A DNA stretch of 64,000 nucleotides, taken from assembly GCF_000716785.1 (NCBI RefSeq), contig NZ_JNYY01000004.1, positions 248,001 through 312,000 on the forward strand, in the 5' to 3' direction. The stretch comes from Amycolatopsis vancoresmycina (GTDB lineage Bacteria > Actinomycetota > Actinomycetes > Mycobacteriales > Pseudonocardiaceae). A program made the position numbers and the translations under genes. The notes beneath the pieces were generated by a model. It did not search any database and was not told where the DNA came from. It was given only the letters and a program-made list of their open reading frames with translations. Below, in pieces: positions 49,875 to 57,093 of this stretch; positions within the stretch are counted from its first letter, which is position 1; every line of letters begins with the position of its first letter.

Positions 49875-50180
49875 ATGATCGCACGCACCTGGCGCGGCTG
49901 GGCGCCCGCCGCGACGGCCGACGACTACGAGCGGCACTACGCGACCGCGGTGGCGGAGCACCTGCGTGACGTGCCCGGCTTCCGAGGTGCCCGATTGCTG
50001 CGCTGCCCGGACCGCGACGAAGTCGAGTTCACCTCGATCACGTTCTTCACCGACCTCGACGCCGTACGCGGCTTCGCCGGCGAGAGCTACGAGGACGCCG
50101 TCCTGGAGGAGGACGCGCGGCGAGCGCTGAGCCGCTGGGACGACCACGTCAGCCACGCCGAGGTGGCCGTCGCGCTCTGA
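49875..50180 (+). CDS. Antibiotic biosynthesis monooxygenase (ABM)-like protein
   Basis: This is a 101-residue protein from ATG 49875. The single ferredoxin-like domain has MIARTWRGWAPAATADDYERHY, a GFRGARLLRC strand and FTSITFFTDLDAVRGFAGESYEDAVL, as in ABM and related dimeric barrels. A cofactor-free oxygenase or stress role is possible, not shown. It stands alone between the GH92 gene (divergent) and the fadB gene (convergent). Confidence 0.75.
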   Translation: MIARTWRGWAPAATADDYERHYATAVAEHLRDVPGFRGARLLRCPDRDEVEFTSITFFTDLDAVRGFAGESYEDAVLEEDARRALSRWDDHVSHAEVAVAL

Positions 50181-50183
50181 AAA

Positions 50184-50224
50184 CCGTGAAGGCCACCCCG
50201 AAGCACTCGAGGTGGCCTTCACGG
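50184..50224. terminator. Bidirectional terminator hairpin
   Basis: CCGTGAAGGCCACC (50184-50197) pairs perfectly with GGTGGCCTTCACGG (50211-50224) over 14 bases around a 13-base loop, between two converging genes. Confidence 0.8.
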
Positions 50225-50233
50225 AACTACTGC

Positions 50234-52405
50234 CTATTCGTAGATCTCGCCTTTGGCGGCCTTCTCCACGAGCGAAGCAGGCGGCTCGAAGTGGTCGCCG
50301 TAGCGGGCGGCCAGCTCACGGGCCCGGTCGACGAAGCCCTGCAGGCCACCCTCGTACTGGTTGATGTACTGGATGACACCGCCGGTCCACGCCGGGAAGC
50401 CGATGCCGAAGATCGAGCCGATGTTGGCGTCGGCCACCGACGTCAGCACGCCCTCGTCGAAGCACTTGACCGTCTCCAGGGCCTCCGCGAAGAGCATCCG
50501 CTCCTTGAGGTCCTCGAACGGCACCTCCGCCGAGCCGGACTTGAACGCGTCGCGCAGCCCCGGCCACAGGCCGGCGCGCTTGCCTTCCGAGTCGTACTCG
50601 TAGAAGCCCGCGCCCGTCGAGCGGCCCTTGCGGTCGAACTCCTCGACCATCCGGTCGATCACGGTCTCCGACGCGTGCGCCTTCCACGTGCCGCCCGCGG
50701 CCTCGATCGCCTCGCGCGTCTCCTTGCGGATCTTGCGCGGGAGGGTCAGCGTCAGCTCGTCCATCAGCTGCAGCGGCGGCGCCGGGTAGCCGGCCTGGGA
50801 ACCCGCCTGCTCGATCGACGCCGGCTCGACGCCCTCGCCGAGCGCGGCGACGGCTTCGTTGATGAACGTGCCGATCACGCGGGAGGTGAAGAAGCCGCGG
50901 CTGTCGTTGACGACGATCGGGGTCTTCTTGATCTGCAGCGTGTAGTCGAAGACCTTCGCCAGCGTCGCCGGGGACGTCTTCTCGCCGCAGATGATCTCGA
51001 CCAGCGGCATCTTGTCCACCGGCGAGAAGAAGTGGATCCCGATGAAGTCCTCGGTCCGCTGCACGCCCTCGGCGAGGGTGGTGATCGGCAGCGTCGAGGT
51101 GTTGGAACCCAGCACCGCGTCGGCGTTGACGACGCTCTCGATCTCGCCGAACACCTTGTGCTTCAGCTCGACGCTCTCGAACACGGCCTCGATGACGAAG
51201 TCGACGCCCGCGAAGTCGGCCGGGTCGGCGGTCGGCTTGATCTTCGCCAGCAGCGCGTCCGACTTCTCCTGCGTGGTCTTGCCGCGCGAGAGCGCCTTCT
51301 GCTCCAGCTTCTCGGCGTAGCCCTTGCCCTTCTCGGCCGCCTCCTGCGAGACGTCCTTGAGGACGACGTCGATGCCCGCCTTCGCCGAGACGTACGCGAT
51401 CGCCGCGCCCATCATCCCGGCGCCGAGCACACCCACCTTGCGCGCGGTGTACTTCTCGAAGCCGTCCGGCCGCGAGCCGCCCGAGTTGATGGTCTGCAGG
51501 TCGAAGAAGAACGCCTTCGTCATGTTCTTCGAGACCTGGCCGGTGGCGAGGTGGATGAAGTAGCGCGTCTCGATCTGGATGGCGGTGTCGAAGTCGACCT
51601 GCGCGCCCTCGATCGCGGCGGCCAGGATCGCGCGCGGCGCCGGCATGTTCGCGCCCTTGATCTGCTTGCGCAGGTTCGCCGGGAACGCCGGCAGGTTGGC
51701 CGCGAAGCTCGGGTTGGACGGGGTGCCGCCCGGGATCTTGTAGCCCTTGACGTCCCACGGCTGGACGCCGCCCTCGGGGTTCGCCTTGATCCACGCCTTC
51801 GCGGCGGGGACGAGCTCCTCGACCGTGCCGACGAGCTTGTGCACCAGGCCGAGCTCGAGCGCCTTGGCCGGGCGGTGGCGCTGGCCCTGGAGCAGGACGT
51901 TCAGCAGCGCGCTCTGGATGCCGAGCAGGCGCACGGTGCGGACCACGCCGCCGCCGCCGGGCAGCAGGCCCAGCGTCACCTCGGGCAGGCCGATCTGGCT
52001 GCCCTTGACGTCGGCGGCGATGCGGTGGTGCGTCGCCAGCGCGATCTCCAGGCCGCCGCCGAGCGCGGCGCCGTTGATCGCCGCGACGACCGGCTTGCCG
52101 AGCTGCTCGATGCGGCGCATCTGGCCCTTCATCGCGCCGCTGCCCTCGGTCAGCTCGACCGCGTTCTCGGGCTTCGCCTGGATGAGGTCGTTCAGGTCGC
52201 CGCCGGCGAAGAACGTCTTCTTGGCGGACGTGATCACCACGCCGGTGATGTTGTCCTTCTCCGCTTCCAGGCGGTCGACGGTCACGCCGAGCGACTCGCG
52301 GAATTCGGCGTTCATCGTGTTCGCCGACTGGTTCGGGTCGTCCAGGGTCAGGGTGACGATGCCGTCGGAGTCCTGCTCCCAGCGGATGGTCTTGCTCTCG
52401 GCCAT
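50234..52405 (-). CDS. fadB: Fatty acid oxidation multifunctional protein (enoyl-CoA hydratase/3-hydroxyacyl-CoA dehydrogenase)
   Basis: The protein has 723 residues from ATG 52405; the frame stays open to 52657 but overlaps the thiolase gene. The N-terminal crotonase domain has TFFAGGDLNDLI and AINGAALGGGLEIALATHH, with the catalytic Glu in IGLPEVTLGLLPGGGG. The dehydrogenase part begins near residue 330 with VGVLGAGMMGAAIAYVSAKAG. Its catalytic His lies in IGIHFFSPVDKMPLVEII. It carries out the hydration and oxidation steps of beta-oxidation. The thiolase that completes the cycle is 8 bases upstream. Confidence 0.93.
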   Translation of the reverse strand: MAESKTIRWEQDSDGIVTLTLDDPNQSANTMNAEFRESLGVTVDRLEAEKDNITGVVITSAKKTFFAGGDLNDLIQAKPENAVELTEGSGAMKGQMRRIEQLGKPVVAAINGAALGGGLEIALATHHRIAADVKGSQIGLPEVTLGLLPGGGGVVRTVRLLGIQSALLNVLLQGQRHRPAKALELGLVHKLVGTVEELVPAAKAWIKANPEGGVQPWDVKGYKIPGGTPSNPSFAANLPAFPANLRKQIKGANMPAPRAILAAAIEGAQVDFDTAIQIETRYFIHLATGQVSKNMTKAFFFDLQTINSGGSRPDGFEKYTARKVGVLGAGMMGAAIAYVSAKAGIDVVLKDVSQEAAEKGKGYAEKLEQKALSRGKTTQEKSDALLAKIKPTADPADFAGVDFVIEAVFESVELKHKVFGEIESVVNADAVLGSNTSTLPITTLAEGVQRTEDFIGIHFFSPVDKMPLVEIICGEKTSPATLAKVFDYTLQIKKTPIVVNDSRGFFTSRVIGTFINEAVAALGEGVEPASIEQAGSQAGYPAPPLQLMDELTLTLPRKIRKETREAIEAAGGTWKAHASETVIDRMVEEFDRKGRSTGAGFYEYDSEGKRAGLWPGLRDAFKSGSAEVPFEDLKERMLFAEALETVKCFDEGVLTSVADANIGSIFGIGFPAWTGGVIQYINQYEGGLQGFVDRARELAARYGDHFEPPASLVEKAAKGEIYE

Positions 52406-52413
52406 TAGTGTCC

Positions 52414-53625
52414 TCACACCCGCTCGATGATGGTGGCGACGCCCATGCCGCCGCCGATGCACAGGGTCACCAGCGCGCGGCGCGCCTGGCGGCGTTCGAG
52501 CTCGTCGACGACGGTGCCGACCAGCATCGCGCCGGTGGCGCCGAGCGGGTGGCCCATGGCGATCGCGCCGCCGTTGACGTTGACCTTCTCCTCGTCGAGG
52601 TGCAGGTCCTTGATCCACTTGAGCACGACGGACGCGAACGCCTCGTTGAGCTCCCACAGGTCGATGTCCTCGGGCTTGAGGCCCGCGGTCTTCAGGACCT
52701 TCTCGGTGGCCGGGGTCGGCCCGGTGAGCATGATCGTCGGCTCGGAGCCGATCGACGCGGTCGCCACGATCCGGGCGCGCGGGGTCAGCCCGAAGGTTTT
52801 GCCGACCTGCTCGGAGCCGACCAGCACCAGGGCGGCGCCGTCGACGATGCCGGAGGAGTTGCCGCCGGTGTGGACGTGGTTGATGCGCTCGACCGAGTGG
52901 TACTTCTGCAGCGCGACGGCGTCGAAGCCGCCCAGCTCGCCGATGCCGGCGAAGGCGGGCTTGAGCTTGCCGAGGCTCTCGACGGTGGAGCCGGGACGGC
53001 GGTGCTCGTCGTGGTCCAGGACGGTCACGCCGTTGATGTCCTTGACCGGGACGACGGACTTGGCGAAGTAGCCGCCGGACCAGGCCGCCTCGGCGCGGTC
53101 CTGCGAGCGGACCGCCCAGCGGTCGACGTCCTCGCGGGAGAAGCCCTCGATGGTCGCGATCAGGTCGGCGCCGGTGCCCTGCGGGACGATGTAGTTGTCG
53201 TACGCGGTGGCCGGGTCCATGAACAGCGCGCCGCCGTCGGAGCCCATCGGTACGCGCGACATCGACTCGACGCCGCCGGCGATGACCAAGTTGTCCCAGC
53301 CGGAGCGGACCTTCTGCGCGGCGGTGTTGGTGGCCTCGAGGCCGGAGGCGCAGAAGCGGTTGAGCTGCACGCCGGCCACGGTCTCGGGCAGGCCCGCGTT
53401 CAGCGCGGCGGTGCGCGCGATGACCGCGCCCTGCTCGCCGACCGGGGAGACGACGCCGAGGACGATGTCGTCGATCGCCTTCGGGTCGAGGTTCGGGTGG
53501 CGGACCTTCAGTTCGTTGATCAGGCCGACCACCAGGTCGACCGGCTTGGTGCCGTGCAGGGCACCGCCCTTGTTCTTGCCGCGAGGCGTGCGGATCGCCT
53601 CGTAGATGTAGGCCTCGCTACTCAC
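52414..53625 (-). CDS. fadA: Acetyl-CoA C-acyltransferase (thiolase)
   Basis: This is a 403-residue thiolase. The acyl-accepting cysteine is C92 in QLNRFCASGLEA. The second-half active site is NVNGGAIAMGHPLGATGAML, and the final CIGGGMGVATIIERV holds the proton-transfer Cys. It cleaves 3-oxoacyl-CoA. It forms a leftward operon with the fadB-like gene. The 160-base gap to the divergent TetR-type gene is the likely control region; it contains GCTAATGCCCATTAAC (53701-53716). Confidence 0.93.
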   Translation of the reverse strand: MSSEAYIYEAIRTPRGKNKGGALHGTKPVDLVVGLINELKVRHPNLDPKAIDDIVLGVVSPVGEQGAVIARTAALNAGLPETVAGVQLNRFCASGLEATNTAAQKVRSGWDNLVIAGGVESMSRVPMGSDGGALFMDPATAYDNYIVPQGTGADLIATIEGFSREDVDRWAVRSQDRAEAAWSGGYFAKSVVPVKDINGVTVLDHDEHRRPGSTVESLGKLKPAFAGIGELGGFDAVALQKYHSVERINHVHTGGNSSGIVDGAALVLVGSEQVGKTFGLTPRARIVATASIGSEPTIMLTGPTPATEKVLKTAGLKPEDIDLWELNEAFASVVLKWIKDLHLDEEKVNVNGGAIAMGHPLGATGAMLVGTVVDELERRQARRALVTLCIGGGMGVATIIERV

Positions 53626-53752
53626 TGAACAACTCCTCGCGAGCGTGTCGGAACGTCGTCGTACCTGGCCGTGTCACAGCCGAGCATACCGGCCAGTAGG
53701 GCTAATGCCCATTAACATATCGCCGGATAACCCCATGGTGTCAATGGGTTGC

Positions 53753-53776
53753 AGGTGTGCGATGAGCCGCTATCGT
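53753..53776 (+). promoter_or_regulatory. Predicted promoter of the double-TetR gene
   Basis: TTGCAG and TATCGT (53771-53776) are spaced by 16 bases. The expected transcription start falls at about the ATG (53786), so the mRNA would be leaderless, consistent with the lack of a ribosome site. Confidence 0.45.
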
Positions 53777-53785
53777 TCACTCACC

Positions 53786-54964
53786 ATGACCGACGTCGAA
53801 CGCAGCTCGCGCCCCCGCGACCGCAAGGCCCAGCTGGCCGCGGTGGCGGCGGAGCTGTTCCGCGCGCGGGGCTTCCCCGGCGTCGGCATCAAGGACATCG
53901 CGGACGCGGCCGGCGTCACCGGGCCGGCGCTGTACCGGCACTTCGCGGACAAGCAGGCGATCCTGGCGTACGTCGTCCTCAGCGGCTTCGACGACATGGA
54001 GGCGGCGACGGCGGAGGCGCTGACCGACGCCGTTGCCCCCGCTGACCAGCTGGAAGTCCTGCTGACGCGGCTGGCGACGCAGGCCGTCGAGCGCCGGGAG
54101 ATCGCGGCGCTGTGGCGCTGGGAAGGACGTCACCTCGCGAAGGAGGACCAGCGGGAGATCGCCCGCCGTTCGACGCTGGCACTGGCGGCGTGGGCGAAGG
54201 CGCTGCTGGCCCGGCGGCCGGACCTGCCGGGCGAGGACGCGGAGCTGCTCTGCTGGGCCGCGCTGTCGGTGTTCGGGAGCGTGTCGGTCCACCACACGTC
54301 GGTGGCGCGCCGCCGCTTCGCCCAGTTGCTGGTCGACCTGGCGCTCGATGTGCTGAACGCCACACTGCCGGCACCGTCCCCGGCGGACGATCCGCCGTCG
54401 TTGCGGCTCGGCACGCCGTCCCGTCGCGAGCAGGTCCTGGCCGCGGCGACGGACCTGTTCGCCCGGCGCGGCTTCCACGACGTGAGCATGGAGGACATCG
54501 GAGCGGCAGCGGGCATCGCGGGTCCGAGCGTCTACCGCCACTTCCCGAGCAAGGCGGCGCTGATGGTGGCCATCGGCCACCGCGCGGCGGACCGGCTGGC
54601 GCTGGCGGCGGAGCAGGCGCTGCAGACGTCGGACGAACGTTCGGCCCTACGCCGGCTGGCGGCGTCGTACGTGCAAACGATCGTTAACACACCGGAGCTG
54701 CTGGTGTCGTTCTCCGCGGACCGCGTGACGATGCCGGACCGCGACAAGGCGGACCTGCTGCGGGTGCAACGCGATTATGTGGCCCAGTGGGTGACGCTGC
54801 TGTCGGCGGTGCGGCCGGAGCTGCCTGCGCGCGAGGCGAAAATTACAGTCCATGCAGCGTTAACGATCGCTAACGATCTGGCCAGGACGCGCCGCGTGGC
54901 ATCACGGCCGAACTTCGCGGCCGAGCTGACGGCGTTGCTCCGGACCGTCCTCGGCGTGGGCTGA
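53786..54964 (+). CDS. TetR-type regulator with two DNA-binding domains
   Basis: The protein has 392 residues from ATG 53786 (MTDVERSSRPRDRKAQL). The first TetR_N helix-turn-helix is GIKDIADAAGVTGPALYRHFADKQAIL (about residues 34-60). The second is SMEDIGAAAGIAGPSVYRHFPSKAALM (about 234-260). Each is followed by a helical ligand-type domain of about 130 residues, so one chain resembles a fused TetR dimer. It is divergent from the beta-oxidation genes and probably their fatty-acyl-CoA-responsive repressor. Two copies of the GTTAAC palindrome lie in the second half. Confidence 0.88.
   Translation: MTDVERSSRPRDRKAQLAAVAAELFRARGFPGVGIKDIADAAGVTGPALYRHFADKQAILAYVVLSGFDDMEAATAEALTDAVAPADQLEVLLTRLATQAVERREIAALWRWEGRHLAKEDQREIARRSTLALAAWAKALLARRPDLPGEDAELLCWAALSVFGSVSVHHTSVARRRFAQLLVDLALDVLNATLPAPSPADDPPSLRLGTPSRREQVLAAATDLFARRGFHDVSMEDIGAAAGIAGPSVYRHFPSKAALMVAIGHRAADRLALAAEQALQTSDERSALRRLAASYVQTIVNTPELLVSFSADRVTMPDRDKADLLRVQRDYVAQWVTLLSAVRPELPAREAKITVHAALTIANDLARTRRVASRPNFAAELTALLRTVLGVG
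54673..54688. repeat. GTTAAC-family palindrome, in the double-TetR gene
   Basis: GCAAACGATCGTTAAC matches GTTAACGNNCGTTAAC at 12 of 14 fixed bases. Confidence 0.5.
54859..54874. repeat. GTTAAC-family palindrome, in the double-TetR gene
   Basis: GTTAACGATCGCTAAC matches at 13 of 14 fixed bases, 186 bases after the previous copy. It supplies a TTA codon. Confidence 0.6.
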
Positions 54965-55059
54965 TCGGCGCACGGCCTCCGTCCCTGTCGCAACCGCTCG
55001 AAATGCGGGACAATGAAACCGGGCCGACGGGGTCCGTTCTCCCTGCGAGAGGGGAAATC

Positions 55060-55254
55060 GTGACGCAGCAACCGCGCTCGGGCGGAGAAGCGGGAATCGA
55101 ATCGGAGCTTCTCGACCTCGGCGGCGTGTCACTCGCGCGGCTGCGCACCCTCGACGGCAGCGAATTGCGCAAGGCATTACGACATGCGGTCGAAAGGGTC
55201 ACCTACATCCCGGTGACCGCAAGCGAGGGCCAGGGCGCGAAACGGGTCGACTGA
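55060..55254 (+). CDS. FxsA-like ribosomal peptide precursor (divergent C-terminus)
   Basis: This is a 64-residue peptide from GTG 55060; GAGAGGGGAA precedes it. The leader-like middle, LLDLGGVSLARLRTLDGS followed by ELRKALRHAVERV, resembles the conserved region of FxSxx-COOH precursors (FxsA). The end does not fit: the tail is TYIPVTASEGQGAKRVD, with no Phe-x-Ser-x-x terminus. It has a TTA codon (55173-55175). The HExxH enzyme gene follows 15 bases after the stop, so this is the likely substrate. It could instead be a small regulatory protein of the locus. Confidence 0.6.
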   Translation: MTQQPRSGGEAGIESELLDLGGVSLARLRTLDGSELRKALRHAVERVTYIPVTASEGQGAKRVD

Positions 55255-55269
55255 GAGGCGGTACCTCCG

Positions 55270-57093
55270 GTGCCCAGCGGCCAGCACGCCCCCGGACTCG
55301 GCACGCACCACCTCCCGTGGCCGGACTTCGACTCGCTCGCCCGGTCCGAGGGTGACCCGGGTCCGGTCCGCGAACTCCGGGCGGCGGAACGCAGCCGCCG
55401 GCTCCTGCTGCTGCGCTCGCTGATCGACCAGACGACCAAATCGGCCGACCTGTTCACCCCGCTGCCTTCGCCCGAAACGGCCTGGGAATTGCTCTCCCGG
55501 GTCGAACGCGTCGCGCCCGCGCAGATCGAGCTGATTCTCGCGCACCCCTACACCGGCAGCTGGGCCGGCTACACGACCCGGTTGTGCCGCCAGGACGTCA
55601 CGGGGGTCTGCCCGTTCTGGGTGCACATCGGGCACGTCCACGCCCTCGCGGCAGCCGCGGCGATCCGCGCCGGACTGCCGTTCGAGACGGAAGTACCGGT
55701 CTGGCAGGGAAAGGTTTCCCTGCCGACGCTGGGAATGGCGACGCTACGCACCGACGCCCCGTTTTCGGTGGCGCGGGTGAGCTGCCGCGACGGCGTAGTC
55801 AAGGTGGAGAACCAGATTTCGGTCGTGCGGCTTCCCGCGGACCGCATCACCGACGCCCCCGGCTGGTGGGGCGTCCGCGAAGCGGTGATGTGGTCGGGCG
55901 AGCGGCGGCTGGCCATCCGGCTCGACGACCTCGATCCCTACCGCGGACTGTACGAACCCTTGCCGCCGCGCCGGCTGACTTCGGTGGAGACCGAGTCGTG
56001 GCGCACGGTCCTCGGTGAGGCATGGCACCTGCTGACCACGCTGCTGCCCAGGATCGCCGAAGCACTGCCGGAGGGGCTGGACTCGCTGGTCCCCGATCCG
56101 GCCGTCCCGTTCCGGCTGCCCAGTGCGTCGACCGGCGAGGCGTTCGGGAGCGCGATCATCGCCTACGGCGACCACGCCCCGACCCTGGCGGCCGCGCTGG
56201 TGCACGAGTTCCAGCACATCCGGCTCGGCGGCCTGCTGCACCTCGCCCGGCTGTACGAAGACGATCCGCGAGAACGCTTTTACGCGCCGTGGCGGGAAGA
56301 TCCGCGTCCCATCGGCGGGCTCCTGCACGGGATCTACGCTTTCTTCGGCGTGACGATGTTCTGGCGCGCCCTCGCCGCGGCGGAGCCGGACGATCAGCTG
56401 GCCGCGTTCGAATTCGCCCTGTGGCGAGCCCAGACCTGGCGCACGATCGGCGTGGTGCGCCCGGATCGGAGCCTCACCCCGGCCGGACGGCGGTTCGTCG
56501 ACGGGGTCGCGGAGCTGCTCGAACCGTGGCAGGACGAACCCGTCGCGCCGGGACCGGCCACGTGGGCCGCCGCAGCGGCCCGGGACCACTACGCCGCCTG
56601 GCGGGTCCGCCACCTGCGCCCGCACCCGGCGACCGCCGAGGCGCTCGCGACCGCGTGGCGCGCGGGCCGGTCGCGGCCCGGCATCGGGCCGCTGCCGGAA
56701 CCGCGGAACCCGACCCCGGTCCCCGACGGCCCGTGGCACGACGCCCGCACGGACCTCCTCCGCCTCCGGCTCGGCCCCGACGGCGAAGCCGCGCTGGCAC
56801 GCCGGGGCCCCGCCGTGCCGGGCGCGACCCGAGCGGACATCGACTGGGTGGCCGGGCGCACGGACGACGCCGTCGCCGGCTACCGGCTGCTGCTGTCCGA
56901 GGAACCCGACGATCCGTGCGCGCTGGTGGGCCTCGGGCTGGCCCTCGCCGCCCGCAGCACCGGCCCCGCGTCCCGGGCCCTGCTGCACCGCCCGGAACTG
57001 GTCCGGGCGGTGCACCGCCTGCTCCGCGAGGACAACGGCACGGCTCCACCCGTCGAATCGGTCGCCGGGTGGATCGGCCGCTTCACGAACTGA
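55270..57093 (+). CDS. HExxH-type putative peptide-modifying enzyme (alpha-ketoglutarate peptide beta-hydroxylase family)
   Basis: The protein has 607 residues from GTG 55270, with GAGAGGCGG upstream. The metal site is H312-E-F-Q-H316 in AAALVHEFQHIRLGGLL, with a likely third ligand H353 in IGGLLHGIYAFFGVTMFW. This matches the HEXXH domain known from FxSxx-COOH loci, where it is often fused to a radical SAM protein and hydroxylates a peptide beta-carbon. Here no C-x-x-x-C-x-x-C motif exists and the N-terminal 250 residues have no known domain. It converges on the NB-ARC gene with adjacent stops. Confidence 0.75.
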   Translation: MPSGQHAPGLGTHHLPWPDFDSLARSEGDPGPVRELRAAERSRRLLLLRSLIDQTTKSADLFTPLPSPETAWELLSRVERVAPAQIELILAHPYTGSWAGYTTRLCRQDVTGVCPFWVHIGHVHALAAAAAIRAGLPFETEVPVWQGKVSLPTLGMATLRTDAPFSVARVSCRDGVVKVENQISVVRLPADRITDAPGWWGVREAVMWSGERRLAIRLDDLDPYRGLYEPLPPRRLTSVETESWRTVLGEAWHLLTTLLPRIAEALPEGLDSLVPDPAVPFRLPSASTGEAFGSAIIAYGDHAPTLAAALVHEFQHIRLGGLLHLARLYEDDPRERFYAPWREDPRPIGGLLHGIYAFFGVTMFWRALAAAEPDDQLAAFEFALWRAQTWRTIGVVRPDRSLTPAGRRFVDGVAELLEPWQDEPVAPGPATWAAAAARDHYAAWRVRHLRPHPATAEALATAWRAGRSRPGIGPLPEPRNPTPVPDGPWHDARTDLLRLRLGPDGEAALARRGPAVPGATRADIDWVAGRTDDAVAGYRLLLSEEPDDPCALVGLGLALAARSTGPASRALLHRPELVRAVHRLLREDNGTAPPVESVAGWIGRFTN

